Positions 21,011-32,834 are shown, counted from the first letter of the stretch. The stretch: DNA of 64,000 nt from Metabacillus halosaccharovorans (GCF_002019635.1 NZ_KV917371.1:1656001-1720000); one strand, 5' to 3'. Notes: generated by a model from the letters alone, not told the origin. Made by a program: numbers and translations.

Positions 21011-21766
21011 TCACCTCGATAGTTCGAAATAATAAGAAACAGCAGATAATAAATATAATGGCGCTGTTTCCGTTCTTAAAATTCTTGGTCCAAAACTGCA
21101 TATATAAAAACCAGTTTGCTCTAATCTTTCAATTTCCTTCTCTGTTAGCCCGCCTTCAGGTCCAAATACAACCAGAAGTGAACTGCCTTCTTCTAATTTT
21201 TCGAAAGCTTTAGCAAGATTTTTCTTTTCACCTTGCTTTGCCGACTCTTCATAAGCTACGACCTTCACATCATAGCTTTTTGCTAACTCTATAATATGTT
21301 GGAAATCACAAGGCTCTAAAACCTCAGGTATTTTATTGCGGTATGACTGTTCAGAAGCTTCCTTTGCAATCTTATTCCAACGCTCAAGCTTTTTCCCGAT
21401 TTTCTTTGCTTCAAGCTTCACAATTGAACGAGCAGCATTAAAAGGGATAAATGAAGAAGCACCTAATTCGGTGCCTTTCTGAATGATCCATTCAAGCTTA
21501 TCCCCTTTAGGCAACCCGCTCGCAATGGATATAGATACAGGTAATTCACGATTCACTGTCATCCATTCTAATACAAAACATTGAACCTGGTCATTGGTAA
21601 TTTCAACAATTTCACAGAGAGCTTCAAAACCATCCTTCGTACAGCATATAATCTTATCGCCTGCTTGCATACGCAAGACCCGCAAAATATGATGGACATC
21701 ATCACCATTAACATAGATAGTTGTCTCAATATTAGTTTTATCTTCTTTAATAAAGTACCGTTGCAA
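21011..21766 (-). CDS. rsmE: 16S rRNA m3U1498 methyltransferase RsmE
   Basis: A SPOUT-class methyltransferase that makes m3U1498 in 16S rRNA. The 251-residue protein has an N-terminal PUA-like domain (MQRYFI ... DDVHHILRVLRMQAGDKI) and the knotted C-terminal domain with VFGPEGGLTEKEIE and FGPRILRTETAPLY. It follows prmA by 18 bp in the dnaK operon. Length is normal. Confidence 0.96.
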   Translation of the reverse strand: MQRYFIKEDKTNIETTIYVNGDDVHHILRVLRMQAGDKIICCTKDGFEALCEIVEITNDQVQCFVLEWMTVNRELPVSISIASGLPKGDKLEWIIQKGTELGASSFIPFNAARSIVKLEAKKIGKKLERWNKIAKEASEQSYRNKIPEVLEPCDFQHIIELAKSYDVKVVAYEESAKQGEKKNLAKAFEKLEEGSSLLVVFGPEGGLTEKEIERLEQTGFYICSFGPRILRTETAPLYLLSAVSYYFELSR

Positions 21767-21784
21767 AAGAAACGCCTTCTTTCC

Positions 21785-22723
21785 TTACTTCTTTTTTGCT
21801 ATAAACGCTACCCAGTCTTCCATGACCATTGTTTCTTCAATGACAAAGCCTGCATTTATTAGGGCTTCTTTTACTTCCTGTTTTTTATTTTGAATAATTC
21901 CGGACGTGATGAACGTTCCGTTATCTTTTAATACATCATAAGCTTTGTCTATGAAACGAACAATAATTTCAGCTAATATATTTGACACTACTAAGTCAAC
22001 TGGTCCTTCAACACCATCTAGTAAGTTTTTTTGTGAAACATTTACAACGTTTTGAACCTTATTTAGCTTCACATTCAGTTTTGCGCTCTCAACAGCTACT
22101 TGATCTAAATCATACGCTTCAATTTGTTTAGCACCTAGTAATCCAGCTGCAATACTTAACACACCAGACCCTGTACCGACATCAATGATCGTGTCTTCCT
22201 TTTGTACGGTACGTTCTAATGCTTGAATACATAAAACCGTTGTAGGATGTGTACCTGTTCCGAATGCCATTCCCGGATCAAGCTCAATGATCAGTTCATC
22301 AGAACTTACCGGCTCATATATTTCCCATGTTGGAACAATGGTAAACTTTTCAGAAATCTTTACGGGATGATAATATTTTTTCCATGCCGTCGCCCATTCC
22401 TCTTCATTTACCTCACTTATTGTAATATGATTTCTTCCCAGATCAATATCATATAACAATAGATTGTTGATACCGGCTTTAATTGCATCAACAGTTTCCC
22501 CAAGAAAGCTATTCACGGGTAAATAGGCTTTTACAACAACGCCCTCTTCAGGATAATCGGTTGGATCGAGTTGGTAGATTTCACCTAGTGCGGTACTACG
22601 TTCTTTCATTAAATCTGCAAGATCCTCAATGACTACACCACTCGCTCCAGCCTCATGCAGGATATTTGAAATAGGTTCAACTGCTTCTTGTGTTGTATGA
22701 ACACTTAATTCTGACCATTTCAT
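21785..22723 (-). CDS. prmA: Ribosomal protein L11 methyltransferase
   Basis: Trimethylates ribosomal protein L11. The 312-residue enzyme has an N-terminal substrate-recognition domain starting [20 protein letters not shown] and a Rossmann-fold methyltransferase domain with [33 protein letters not shown] and VSNILAEII. An in-frame TTG lies five codons upstream; the ATG at 22721-22723 matches the family start and follows GGAG-type ribosome bases, so I used it. It lies 42 bp after dnaJ. Confidence 0.96.
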   Translation of the reverse strand: MKWSELSVHTTQEAVEPISNILHEAGASGVVIEDLADLMKERSTALGEIYQLDPTDYPEEGVVVKAYLPVNSFLGETVDAIKAGINNLLLYDIDLGRNHITISEVNEEEWATAWKKYYHPVKISEKFTIVPTWEIYEPVSSDELIIELDPGMAFGTGTHPTTVLCIQALERTVQKEDTIIDVGTGSGVLSIAAGLLGAKQIEAYDLDQVAVESAKLNVKLNKVQNVVNVSQKNLLDGVEGPVDLVVSNILAEIIVRFIDKAYDVLKDNGTFITSGIIQNKKQEVKEALINAGFVIEETMVMEDWVAFIAKKK

Positions 22724-22765
22724 ATCTACCAACTCCAATCCTAAACCATTAAAAAATTTCGTAAT

Positions 22766-23887
22766 TTAATCACCTTTAAAGGCTCTTTTTACTTTATCAA
22801 AAAAACTTTCTTCATGTTCATCAGGCTTTGAACCGCTTATGTCCGCAAATTCTCTTAAAAGATCTTTTTGCTTTTCAGTTAAGTTTGTCGGCGTTAATAC
22901 ACGTAAAATAACGTATTGATCTCCCTGACCATACCCTCTTACATTTGGCACACCTTTCCCAGATAAACGGAATTTCTTACCAGTCTGTGTTCCTGCTGGT
23001 ACTTTTAATTTCACTTTTCCATGCAATGTCGGTACCTGGATTTCATCCCCAAGTGCTGCCTGCGCAAACGTTAATGGCATTTCACAATAGATATCATCGC
23101 CATCTCTTTCAAAGAATTCATGATCTCTTACGTTGAACACGACATAAAGGTCACCTGGAGGTCCACCATTTACACCTGGTTCTCCTTGTGCAGAAACACG
23201 TAATTGCTGACCATCATCTACACCTGCAGGAATTTTCACTGAAATTTTCTTCCGTTTTTTCACCTTTCCGGTTCCACGGCAAGTTCCACATTTATGTTTG
23301 ATCATTTTCCCTGTACCTTCACAGTGGTGACAAACACGGCGATTTACTATACGGCCAAATGGTGTATTTTGTTCAACGCTTTGTTGCCCGCTACCACCAC
23401 AATGTGTACATGTTTCCGGTTTTGTTCCCTTTTGAGCGCCTGACCCATCACATGTTTCACAAGTTTCTTCTCTAGGAATTTCAATTGTTGTTTCTTTACC
23501 GAATACAGCCTCATCAAAATCCAATGTCATTGTATATTGCAGGTCGGCACCTTGTCTTGGTGCATTTGGGTCTCTTCTACGAGTTCCGCCACCAAAGATT
23601 GAGCTGAAAATATCTTCAAATCCAAAGCCGTCTCCACCAAATCCGGCACCGCCACCGAAACCTTGGTTCGGATCAGTATGACCGAATTGATCATAATGAG
23701 CTTTCTTTTGATCATCACTTAATGTTTCATAAGCTTCCGTAATTTCTTTGAATTTTGCATCAGCATCAGCTTCTTTGTTAATGTCCGGATGATATGTTTT
23801 TGAAAGCTTTCGATAAGCTTTTTTTATCTCATCCTTACTCGCGTTCTTACTTAACCCGAGGACTTCATAGTAATCACGCTTGCTCAT
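22766..23887 (-). CDS. dnaJ: Chaperone DnaJ
   Basis: The Hsp40 co-chaperone that stimulates the DnaK ATPase and delivers substrates. The 373-residue type I protein has a J domain with HPD at 33-35, a Gly/Phe-rich linker (about 73-100), and four zinc-binding repeats ([32 protein letters not shown]). The C-terminal substrate-binding domains follow. It is separated from dnaK by 249 bp containing two terminator-like hairpins and a candidate promoter, so its expression may be partly independent of dnaK. Confidence 0.98.
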   Translation of the reverse strand: MSKRDYYEVLGLSKNASKDEIKKAYRKLSKTYHPDINKEADADAKFKEITEAYETLSDDQKKAHYDQFGHTDPNQGFGGGAGFGGDGFGFEDIFSSIFGGGTRRRDPNAPRQGADLQYTMTLDFDEAVFGKETTIEIPREETCETCDGSGAQKGTKPETCTHCGGSGQQSVEQNTPFGRIVNRRVCHHCEGTGKMIKHKCGTCRGTGKVKKRKKISVKIPAGVDDGQQLRVSAQGEPGVNGGPPGDLYVVFNVRDHEFFERDGDDIYCEMPLTFAQAALGDEIQVPTLHGKVKLKVPAGTQTGKKFRLSGKGVPNVRGYGQGDQYVILRVLTPTNLTEKQKDLLREFADISGSKPDEHEESFFDKVKRAFKGD

Positions 23888-23921
23888 AATTTCTCACTCC
23901 CGATTTTCTCACATAAGGTAA

Positions 23922-23951
23922 ATTGTATCACTCAAAAGAGATGAAAAGCAA
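23922..23951 (-). promoter_or_regulatory. Candidate SigA promoter of dnaJ
   Basis: TTGCTT (23946-23951), an 18-bp spacer, and TACAAT (23922-23927) on the minus strand, downstream of both hairpins in the dnaK-dnaJ gap. Confidence 0.5.
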
Positions 23952-23983
23952 CATAATTATCTATACATATAATGCTTTTCATT

Positions 23984-24032
23984 TTAATAAAAAAATCCGG
24001 CTTGTCACCAGGTCATAATGGGGAAGCCTTCG
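23984..24032 (-). terminator. Second terminator-like hairpin between dnaK and dnaJ
   Basis: Minus-strand GGCTT (with inner CC) pairs with (GG) and AAGCC, followed by GGATTTTTTTATT. The stem is short and imperfect, but the T-run is strong. Confidence 0.55.
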
Positions 24033-24080
24033 TTTTTCATATACGATCATCCATAACATTTTTATATTTTCTGATCGTGC

Positions 24081-24124
24081 AAAAAAAAGTCAAAGTCAAG
24101 ACGCACCCTGACTTTGACTTTTTA
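24081..24124 (-). terminator. Terminator-like hairpin after dnaK
   Basis: Minus-strand stem AAAAAGTCAAAGTCA / TGACTTTGACTTTTT with a 10-base loop and a run of T, 13 bases past the dnaK stop. It should stop much of the hrcA-grpE-dnaK transcription before dnaJ. Confidence 0.85.
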
Positions 24125-24136
24125 CCTTAGATTGAC

Positions 24137-25999
<1,863 letters not shown>

Positions 26000-26581
26000 T
26001 TATTGATTTACTTTTACCATTGCAGGTCGTATGACCCGATCCTTGAGTTTGTAGCCTTTTTGTAGTTCATCTACTACAGTGTTGGATTCAAAGTTGTCAT
26101 CTTCAACTTGCATAACTGCTTGATGCAGATGTGGATCAAATGGTTCACCAACAGATTTAATTGTTTCTACACCTTCATTTTGAAGGGCTTGAACTAACTG
26201 ATTGTAAACCATATTCATACCTTGTAATAATGATTTTGTTTGTTCATTATCAGCTTCTATTTGTAACGCTCTTTCAAAGTTATCAAGAGCAGGTAAAATG
26301 TCAGAGACAATACTTTGAGCACGATACTTTTGAGCAGCTTCCTGATCTAAGCGAGTGCGGCGTCTAAAGTTATCGAAATCAGCTTGATTTCGAAGCATTT
26401 TATTTTCTGTTTCGTCAAGCTTCGCTTGTAATTCAGCAATTTTTGCAGTTGTTTCATCAGCAGTTTCTTCAGCTTCTTCAACAGTAACATCTTCTGCATC
26501 AACTACTTCAACTTCGACTTCTTCAGTGTCTTGTGTATCTACTGTTTCTTCTTGTTCTGCAACGTTTTTCTCATTTGACAC
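26000..26581 (-). CDS. grpE: Nucleotide exchange factor GrpE
   Basis: Releases ADP from DnaK. The 193-residue protein has a very acidic N-terminal region (about 1-45), a long coiled coil (about 45-90), and the C-terminal beta domain with [16 protein letters not shown] and [17 protein letters not shown]. The start is a GTG preceded by GGAGGTGA. It follows hrcA by about 100 bp, a gap that contains a hairpin. Confidence 0.97.
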   Translation of the reverse strand: MSNEKNVAEQEETVDTQDTEEVEVEVVDAEDVTVEEAEETADETTAKIAELQAKLDETENKMLRNQADFDNFRRRTRLDQEAAQKYRAQSIVSDILPALDNFERALQIEADNEQTKSLLQGMNMVYNQLVQALQNEGVETIKSVGEPFDPHLHQAVMQVEDDNFESNTVVDELQKGYKLKDRVIRPAMVKVNQ

Positions 26582-26639
26582 GATGTTTCACCTCCCTTAA
26601 AGAAATCGTTATATCATATGATTTATATGCATAGGAATC

Positions 26640-26664
26640 GGATGGAATAGAGTATATCCCATCC
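26640..26664 (-). other. Hairpin in the hrcA-grpE intergenic region
   Basis: GGATGG and CCATCC pair around a 13-base loop with no T-run behind it, so it is unlikely to be a terminator. In B. subtilis the hrcA-grpE junction is an RNA processing site next to a stem-loop; this could be the counterpart. Confidence 0.5.
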
Positions 26665-26684
26665 ATATATCAATATAACCAAGC

Positions 26685-27716
26685 TTATCTTTCGTGATAC
26701 AATTCGGTAAGGGTTTTAGAAAGGTCACGGGTCATTCTTGTTAATAAGCTGATCACTCGTGAATACTCCATTCTTGTCGGACCTAATACAGCAATTGTAC
26801 CGAATTGATTTTCTCCTAGAGAATATGTTGCTGTTATCAAGCTACAATTTTCCATTGCGGAATTATCATTCTCTTTACCGATTTTAATTGTTATTCCCGT
26901 GTTGTTGCTTTTTAATAGACCATATAATTCTTTTTCATGTTCAATCATCGTTAATAACGACCTAATTCTGCCGATATCTGAAAACTCGGGTTGGCTTAGC
27001 ATATTAGTCTTACCGCCAAAATAAATCTTTTCAACTGAGTCTAACTTTAATGATCCAGCCATGATCCTTAATAGCATATCATAGTTTTCAATATGATCTT
27101 TAAGAACTGTGACAACTTCTTTGAAAATTTTATTCTGCAGCTCAACTAGAGGAACCCCGACTAATCTTTCATTTAAAATATTGACCATTTTTTCAATATC
27201 ACCAGGGTCAAGTGATCCTGGAAATGTAATGGTTCGATTTTCAACATGACCGGTATTTGTCACAATGATAGCTACCGCTGTATCATGATTTATCGGGACT
27301 ATTTGTAACCTTTTTAAGCGATTTTCATTCACTTTAGGCCCGAGTACAATCGATGTATAATTTGTCAATTCCGACAAAATTTGCGCTGATTTTTGAACAA
27401 CCTTTTCTAGTTCAAATATTTTCTCAGCATAAATTGATTTAATTTGTGATACTTCTGTTTTCGTTAATCTCTGTGGAGATAATAAATGGTCCACATAATA
27501 GCGATATCCCTTCTCAGAAGGAACACGTCCAGAAGAACTATGGGTTTTTTCAATAAATCCAAGGTCCTCTAAGTCAGCCATCTCGTTCCTTATAGTAGCC
27601 GAGCTAAACGTTATATCGTCTTTTTTCGCTAATGATCGAGAACCTACAGGCTGAGCTGAATGAATAAAATCATCAATTATTACTTGAAGGATTAACAATT
27701 GGCGATCTGTAAGCAT
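26685..27716 (-). CDS. hrcA: Heat-inducible repressor HrcA
   Basis: HrcA binds CIRCE operators and represses the dnaK and groE operons; GroEL is needed to keep it active. The 343-residue protein has an N-terminal winged helix ([20 protein letters not shown], then [10 protein letters not shown] and [19 protein letters not shown]) followed by a GAF-like dimerisation domain. It is the first gene of the operon; a CIRCE element lies 16 bp upstream of its ATG, so it controls itself. Confidence 0.98.
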   Translation of the reverse strand: MLTDRQLLILQVIIDDFIHSAQPVGSRSLAKKDDITFSSATIRNEMADLEDLGFIEKTHSSSGRVPSEKGYRYYVDHLLSPQRLTKTEVSQIKSIYAEKIFELEKVVQKSAQILSELTNYTSIVLGPKVNENRLKRLQIVPINHDTAVAIIVTNTGHVENRTITFPGSLDPGDIEKMVNILNERLVGVPLVELQNKIFKEVVTVLKDHIENYDMLLRIMAGSLKLDSVEKIYFGGKTNMLSQPEFSDIGRIRSLLTMIEHEKELYGLLKSNNTGITIKIGKENDNSAMENCSLITATYSLGENQFGTIAVLGPTRMEYSRVISLLTRMTRDLSKTLTELYHER

Positions 27717-27731
27717 TATTCATCACCTCTG

Positions 27732-27758
27732 TTAGCACTCTTTAAGAGTGAGTGCTAA
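27732..27758. promoter_or_regulatory. CIRCE operator
   Basis: A perfect TTAGCACTC-N9-GAGTGCTAA inverted repeat between the hrcA promoter and the hrcA start. It is the binding site for HrcA. Confidence 0.98.
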
Positions 27759-27769
27759 ATATATATAAA

Positions 27770-27798
27770 AAGTTATCAAAACCAAAATAAATTGTCAA
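27770..27798 (-). promoter_or_regulatory. SigA promoter of the hrcA-dnaK operon
   Basis: TTGACA (27793-27798), a 17-bp spacer, and TAACTT (27770-27775) on the minus strand, directly upstream of CIRCE. Confidence 0.88.
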
Positions 27799-27827
27799 TT
27801 AATAAATACATGAATTTTTATCCAGAT

Positions 27828-28967
27828 TTATGAGATCAAGAACTCTTGAAATACTTCATTACCCAATAATTTACCTTTTCGTGTTAAGAAAATAGACTTT
27901 TCAGTATCAACTAATAATCCTTTATGAACTAATTGCTTAATTTGTTCTCCAAACTTACTTTCTAGTGTTAAATCAAATTTCCCAAAAAACCTTTCCTTAT
28001 AAACACCTTCAACTTTGCGGAGTCCTAAAAACATTTCCTCTTCCATTGCCTCTTCCATACTCACTTGATGTTGAGATTGAAAAGCAGATCCTAGTTCAAG
28101 CACATTTTCCATATATTTTTTAACAGGTCCGACATTTGATGTTCTAATCCCATCTTCATAGCCATGTGCGCCGGCTCCAAAACCATAATAGTACTCATTA
28201 TTCCAATATGTGATATTGTGGTTACTTTCATAGCCCGGTATCGCATAATTACTAATTTCATATTGTTTGAATCCCTGTTTCTCCATTTCTTCCATTGCCA
28301 GCTCGTACATAATCGCTTCCTGCTCTTGAGGCGGCAATGATAATCTCCCCTTTTGCATAAGATTATAGAATACAGTTTTAGGTTCAATAATTAAGGAATA
28401 AGCTGAATAGTGTTTAACATTTAACGTAAAAGCTGTTTCAAGAGTTTTCTTAAACTGCTCTACCGTTTGGCCGGGAAGAGCATACATGAGATCTAAACTT
28501 ATATTATCAAAGCCTGCCTTTTCAGCCTGATGGACCGTTCTAAACACATCTTCCGTTCGATGAACACGCCCAATTTTCTTTAATAACTCATCATCAAAGC
28601 TCTGAACTCCTATACTTAAACGATTTACACCGGCATTTTTTAATACGGACAACTTCTCTTCTGTTAACTCTCCGGGATTTGCTTCAACTGCAAACTCTAC
28701 AAGCTGATTTTCAGGAAGTAATTCACTTGTAATTCCTTCAAATAGCCGATCTAACTGTTTTGCTGATAATGCTGTTGGTGTTCCTCCACCTATAAATATT
28801 GTCTTAAGAGGGTGTTCCCGGCTAATTTCACTTCTATGATGCATCTCTTTAATGACCATTTCAATATATTCATCAACAGGCTGTTGTTTAAAGAATACTT
28901 TATTAAAGTCACAATAGTGACATATATGATGACAAAAGGGGATGTGAATGTAAGCTGATTGAATCAT
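27828..28967 (-). CDS. hemW: Heme chaperone HemW (radical SAM)
   Basis: A 379-residue radical-SAM protein of the HemN/HemW family. The cluster motif is C12-x3-C16-x2-C19 followed by DF, so the fourth Cys typical of true coproporphyrinogen dehydrogenase HemN (CxxxCxxCxC) is missing. This points to HemW, which binds heme and transfers it to acceptors. GGGTPTAL and the C-terminal HemN domain are present. It follows lepA by 103 bp, as in B. subtilis, with a hairpin between them. Confidence 0.94.
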   Translation of the reverse strand: MIQSAYIHIPFCHHICHYCDFNKVFFKQQPVDEYIEMVIKEMHHRSEISREHPLKTIFIGGGTPTALSAKQLDRLFEGITSELLPENQLVEFAVEANPGELTEEKLSVLKNAGVNRLSIGVQSFDDELLKKIGRVHRTEDVFRTVHQAEKAGFDNISLDLMYALPGQTVEQFKKTLETAFTLNVKHYSAYSLIIEPKTVFYNLMQKGRLSLPPQEQEAIMYELAMEEMEKQGFKQYEISNYAIPGYESNHNITYWNNEYYYGFGAGAHGYEDGIRTSNVGPVKKYMENVLELGSAFQSQHQVSMEEAMEEEMFLGLRKVEGVYKERFFGKFDLTLESKFGEQIKQLVHKGLLVDTEKSIFLTRKGKLLGNEVFQEFLIS

Positions 28968-28984
28968 TATTTCACCTTCTAATT

Positions 28985-29012
28985 AAGAAGCCGCAGACAT
29001 CGCTGCGGCATC
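28985..29012 (-). terminator. Hairpin between lepA and hemW
   Basis: A perfect 7-bp stem GCCGCAG / CTGCGGC (28990-29009) followed by TTCTTAATT on the minus strand. The T-run is interrupted, so read-through into hemW is likely. Confidence 0.6.
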
Positions 29013-29070
29013 AGTTTATTTCAGTTTAATGGTATCAAGTATAGCACAGGCTACTTTTTGATGAAAAAGA

Positions 29071-30894
29071 TCAGCTTTCATCCATTCGTAGTACTGCCAT
29101 AAATGCTTCCTGCGGCACTTCTACTGAACCGACTTGCTTCATACGTTTTTTACCTTCTTTTTGCTTTTCTAAGAGCTTACGTTTACGGGAAATATCTCCA
29201 CCGTAACATTTTGCAAGTACGTTTTTACGCATAGCTTTTATTGTGGACCTAGCCACAATTTTTTGACCAATTGCTGCTTGAATTGGTACTTCGAATTGTT
29301 GACGTGGAATTAGTTCCTTTAGTTTTTCAACAATCATCTTTCCACGGTCGTATGCTGAATCACGATGAACAATAAATGAAAGAGCATCTATTTTTTCAGC
29401 ATTTAACAGAATATCCATCTTCACCAATGTTGATGTCTTATACCCTATTAATTCATAATCAAATGAAGCATACCCCTTCGTGTTTGATTTTAATTGATCA
29501 AAGAAATCATACACAATTTCTGACAACGGAATCTCGTAATTTATGCTCACACGATTTTCATCCAAGTATTGCATGTCGATAAAGTTCCCGCGTTTTTTCT
29601 GGCAAAGTTCCATAACTGCACCGACATAATCGTTCGGAACCATAATTGCCGCCTTTACATAAGGCTCTTCAATATGGTCTATTTTTTGAGGGTCTGGCAT
29701 GTTAGAAGGGTTATCTACTCTAATTGTCTCCCCATCTGTTAAATGAACATCATAGATAACACTCGGAGCAGTTGTAATTAAGTCAATTTTGAATTCACGT
29801 TCAATTCGCTCCTGGATTATCTCCATGTGTAGTAATCCCAGGAACCCGCAACGGAACCCAAACCCTAAGGCTTGTGATGTCTCTGGCTCAAATTGAAGAG
29901 AAGAGTCGTTTAACTCAAGTTTTTCTAAAGCTTCGCGTAAATCATTATATTTTGCCGTATCGATTGGATATAGACCACAGAAAACCATAGGATTAAGCTT
30001 ACGATAACCCGGAAGTGCCTGAGTTGCCCCATTTTTTGCATTTGTAATCGTATCACCGACACGAGTATCTCCGACATTTTTAATAGCTGCTGTTAAAAAA
30101 CCTACGTCCCCGACATTTAATTCTTTTAACTGTACAGGCTTTGGATTAAATACCCCTACTTCAGTTACTTCAAATTCTTTACCTGTAGCCATCATCCTAA
30201 TCTTTTGACCCACTTTAACCGTTCCTTCTACGACACGGATATAGGCAACTACTCCGCGGTAAGCATCATATAAAGAGTCAAAAATCAAAGCTTTTAATGG
30301 TCCTTCAGGATCCCCCTGTGGTGCAGGAACTTTCTCAACTACTTGCTCCAGAATTTCTTCAATTCCAATACCAGCCTTAGCAGAAGCTAATACTGCTTCT
30401 GAAGCGTCTAGGCCGATTACATCCTCAACCTCTTGACGAACACGTTCTGGATCAGCACTTGGTAGATCGATTTTATTAATAACAGGTAATATTTCTAAAT
30501 CATTATCAAGAGCTAAATACACGTTTGCCAATGTTTGTGCTTCAATTCCTTGAGCTGCGTCTACAACAAGGATCGCTCCTTCACATGCTGCAAGGCTTCG
30601 TGAAACCTCGTATGTAAAGTCGACATGTCCTGGTGTATCAATTAAATGGAAGGTGTATTCCTCTCCATCTTTCGCTTTATATTTCAATTGAACAGCATTT
30701 AATTTTATTGTAATTCCACGTTCTCTTTCCAAATCCATAGAATCTAATAATTGATTCTTCATTTCACGCTGAGTTAATGCAGATGTTTTTTCTAAAATAC
30801 GATCTGCTAGAGTTGATTTACCATGATCAATATGGGCAATGATCGAAAAATTCCGTATTTTCGATTGCCTATTTAATTTTTCTTCTCTGTTCAT
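29071..30894 (-). CDS. lepA: Elongation factor 4 (LepA)
   Basis: A ribosome-binding translational GTPase involved in initiation and back-translocation. The 607-residue protein has G1 [10 protein letters not shown]3 DTPGHVDF, G4 NKID, and the LepA-specific C-terminal domain with [20 protein letters not shown] and [17 protein letters not shown]. It has a clear ribosome site (AGGAGTGA) and a strong promoter just upstream. It is the first gene of a lepA-hemW unit. Confidence 0.98.
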   Translation of the reverse strand: MNREEKLNRQSKIRNFSIIAHIDHGKSTLADRILEKTSALTQREMKNQLLDSMDLERERGITIKLNAVQLKYKAKDGEEYTFHLIDTPGHVDFTYEVSRSLAACEGAILVVDAAQGIEAQTLANVYLALDNDLEILPVINKIDLPSADPERVRQEVEDVIGLDASEAVLASAKAGIGIEEILEQVVEKVPAPQGDPEGPLKALIFDSLYDAYRGVVAYIRVVEGTVKVGQKIRMMATGKEFEVTEVGVFNPKPVQLKELNVGDVGFLTAAIKNVGDTRVGDTITNAKNGATQALPGYRKLNPMVFCGLYPIDTAKYNDLREALEKLELNDSSLQFEPETSQALGFGFRCGFLGLLHMEIIQERIEREFKIDLITTAPSVIYDVHLTDGETIRVDNPSNMPDPQKIDHIEEPYVKAAIMVPNDYVGAVMELCQKKRGNFIDMQYLDENRVSINYEIPLSEIVYDFFDQLKSNTKGYASFDYELIGYKTSTLVKMDILLNAEKIDALSFIVHRDSAYDRGKMIVEKLKELIPRQQFEVPIQAAIGQKIVARSTIKAMRKNVLAKCYGGDISRKRKLLEKQKEGKKRMKQVGSVEVPQEAFMAVLRMDES

Positions 30895-30938
30895 ATTATG
30901 ACTTCACTCCTACATAGCTTACAAATACACTATTTCTC

Positions 30939-30967
30939 ATTATATCAACTGGCAAATCAACATTCAA
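30939..30967 (-). promoter_or_regulatory. SigA promoter of lepA
   Basis: TTGAAT (30962-30967), a 17-bp spacer, and TATAAT (30939-30944) on the minus strand. Confidence 0.85.
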
Positions 30968-31028
30968 TGGATAATAAACGTGCATTGAACAAAGTTTATT
31001 CCATCAAGAAATGATTCTGTATATATTG

Positions 31029-31130
31029 GTTGCAAAAAAGCCAGGAAAGTTGCAAGAAAAATATATAACCTGCAAAATTCTGCTGTACATTGCAAAATTC
31101 CAGACAAAGTTGCAAAATCGAGGGAAACTG
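31029..31130. repeat. Five TGCAAAA boxes with exact 20-bp period
   Basis: TGCAA(A/G)A begins at 31031, 31051, 31071, 31091 and 31111. The 20-base units are degenerate outside the box, although three share parts of a (C)CAG(G/A)(A/C)AAAGT tail. The array lies about 65-165 bp upstream of the lepA -35 box. Confidence 0.85.
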
Positions 31131-31184
31131 GCCATTGAAAGCAACTATTTACAGTAGATAAGAAAGAATATTGAGTTCCAAACA

Positions 31185-31237
31185 ATAAAAAACTGTCAAA
31201 AGATACAGTATATAATGTACTCTTTTGACAGCTTTTT
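31185..31237 (-). terminator. Terminator after yqxA
   Basis: Stem CTGTCAAAAGA / TCTTTTGACAG (31193-31231) followed by TTTTTTATT on the minus strand. Confidence 0.9.
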
Positions 31238-31259
31238 CATTAATTTTTGCTTTTATGAT

Positions 31260-31601
31260 TCATCCATCCATTAACTCTGTTACTATTTTAAGCAAAGATG
31301 ATACACCACTGCTAACAATATTGGCAAATTGTTTACCTAATTGAGAGAATATATTAAAAGCTTCAATTTGTTCTAACTGTTCTTGTTTTTTTTGAAGGTC
31401 TTGGCTTGTAACCTCATTCCCCAGGATTGAAGCTTCTACGTCACCAGTTTCATTACTATCAATTTGGAAAGCACCTTGAAAATCAGGATCATTGTAGCCC
31501 TTCATTTTAATCATCCCTTGATTAGCTTGTTGCATCCCTATAAGTACTCCAAAAAGCAGAACAGAACAAAGAACAATGCATTTTAACATAAATTTCACCA
31601 T
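31260..31601 (-). CDS. yqxA: YqxA family protein (DUF3679)
   Basis: A 113-residue protein with an N-terminal hydrophobic helix (about residues 5-22, LKCIVLCSVLLFGVLIGM) that could be a signal anchor, followed by a soluble acidic region and an amphipathic C-terminus (FSQLGKQFANIVSSGVSSLLKIV). It matches the YqxA/DUF3679 family found next to spoIIP in Bacillus. The gene follows spoIIP by 21 bp with a GAGGG ribosome site, so it is probably made in the mother cell with SpoIIP. Function is unknown. Confidence 0.88.
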   Translation of the reverse strand: MVKFMLKCIVLCSVLLFGVLIGMQQANQGMIKMKGYNDPDFQGAFQIDSNETGDVEASILGNEVTSQDLQKKQEQLEQIEAFNIFSQLGKQFANIVSSGVSSLLKIVTELMDG

Positions 31602-31622
31602 CTTGCTTCCCTCACAATAAGT

Positions 31623-32822
31623 TTACTTTTTTTCAGAAGAAGTTTCCCCATTCACCTTTTCTGCTTGCCAATAGTATTCACTAAAAACATCTGCCACTGC
31701 TGCAATTGTATTTTTCAATTCGTCGATGTTATTATCCACACCTCCAAATTCAAGAAGCATGGCATTATTTGATAAATCTTGATTATAAACTCCGTTGTAG
31801 CCTTTACCACCTTGTTCAAAAATACCTCTACTTAAACCTGGATATTTTTCTTGCAGTAAATCATGAAGATCTTTTGCCAGCTGTTCATTTTTTTCCGCTG
31901 TTGGATTGTCTCCACCTATAACAAATGCAAGCTTCGCGTACGATTTGTCCCCAATTTTTATGGTTGTGACATCCTTCCTTTGTGAATCACGGTGAATGTC
32001 AATCATATACGTTAGGTCCTGATTACTCGCCATTGCACTTTGAACTATTGGACGAGAAGCTGTATAAGACTTGGCATAGTTCCAACCTTTTTGCTTCAAA
32101 TTGTCTTGAATATCGGTTGTTTCCACTTGACTTCCAATTCCTTCTTCTTTAAGGGCTTTTCCTAATAGTTCACTAACCATTGTTACATTAGCCTTGGAAT
32201 GAATGGCCCGATTTGGATCGTCTTCACCCTCTAAAAGAGGAAGGTATGACTCCGTATTATGCGTGTTGTAAATGTACACTACTTTTTTGTCACCTGTTGT
32301 TAATGCCGGAGGAGTTTTAGGTTCACCATCATCAGCATTGACAACATCATTTTTATCAATTGACGCTTCTCTTTCTTGAAGTAATACTTCTGTTGGTGGT
32401 GGTGATTCATATGGCATATTTGTATAGTTCGTCCCATCTCCGGCAACAACAATTTCACTGTCAAAGAGAGAAAAACCCGGTAACTCCCGTCCTAAAAGGC
32501 TTCGCGGATCATCAGGGTTAATGCTTGTTGCCACTTTAAACATAATAGAGGAAAGTTTTATTGGCTCGGCTTTTTCCGGCATAGCAGAAACAAAATAACG
32601 GTTTTCCGCTCCTAACAATTGCAAGAATGCCTCACTATCAATGTGTTTTGTTAAATCATGAATAGATGAAGAAGTTAATCGGTATTCCGGCTTTAACGAT
32701 GTTAAAATACCGGAAAGTAAAAAGGTTATGACCAAAACAATGAAGCTTATGACGATTCCCTTTTTTATGCTTGTCCCATTTAAGGTAACAATCATATTGC
32801 GACTAGTAGTAGTACGCTTCAT
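31623..32822 (-). CDS. spoIIP: Stage II sporulation protein P
   Basis: A cell wall amidase/endopeptidase of the SpoIIDMP complex that degrades septal peptidoglycan and drives engulfment. The 399-residue protein has one N-terminal membrane helix (about 20-42, IVISFIVLVITFLLSGIL) and an outer catalytic domain with VVYIYNTHNTESYLP, DIHRDSQRK and AMLLEFGGVDNN, which contain the conserved His and Glu. It follows gpr by 66 bp, a gap that carries a candidate SigE -10 box inside an inverted repeat. Confidence 0.96.
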   Translation of the reverse strand: MKRTTTSRNMIVTLNGTSIKKGIVISFIVLVITFLLSGILTSLKPEYRLTSSSIHDLTKHIDSEAFLQLLGAENRYFVSAMPEKAEPIKLSSIMFKVATSINPDDPRSLLGRELPGFSLFDSEIVVAGDGTNYTNMPYESPPPTEVLLQEREASIDKNDVVNADDGEPKTPPALTTGDKKVVYIYNTHNTESYLPLLEGEDDPNRAIHSKANVTMVSELLGKALKEEGIGSQVETTDIQDNLKQKGWNYAKSYTASRPIVQSAMASNQDLTYMIDIHRDSQRKDVTTIKIGDKSYAKLAFVIGGDNPTAEKNEQLAKDLHDLLQEKYPGLSRGIFEQGGKGYNGVYNQDLSNNAMLLEFGGVDNNIDELKNTIAAVADVFSEYYWQAEKVNGETSSEKK

Positions 32823-32834
32823 TCTTATATCCTC

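Larger units (their letters stand above)
30895..31259. other. Intergenic region between lepA and yqxA
   Basis: A 365-bp gap holding, from right to left, the yqxA terminator, an array of five TGCAAAA boxes, and the lepA promoter. The only long ORF in it (73 codons on the minus strand) runs through the repeat array and has no ribosome site, so I do not call a gene. Confidence 0.8.

Noticed and set aside
31029-31130. CRISPR array
   Set aside because: The units are 20 bp in total with only about 7 conserved bases, there are no unique spacers of regular length and no cas genes anywhere in the window.
30964-31185. A 73-codon minus-strand ORF upstream of lepA
   Set aside because: It runs through the 20-bp repeat array and past the lepA promoter, lacks a ribosome site, and its repeated FAT/FCN-like residues only mirror the DNA repeat.
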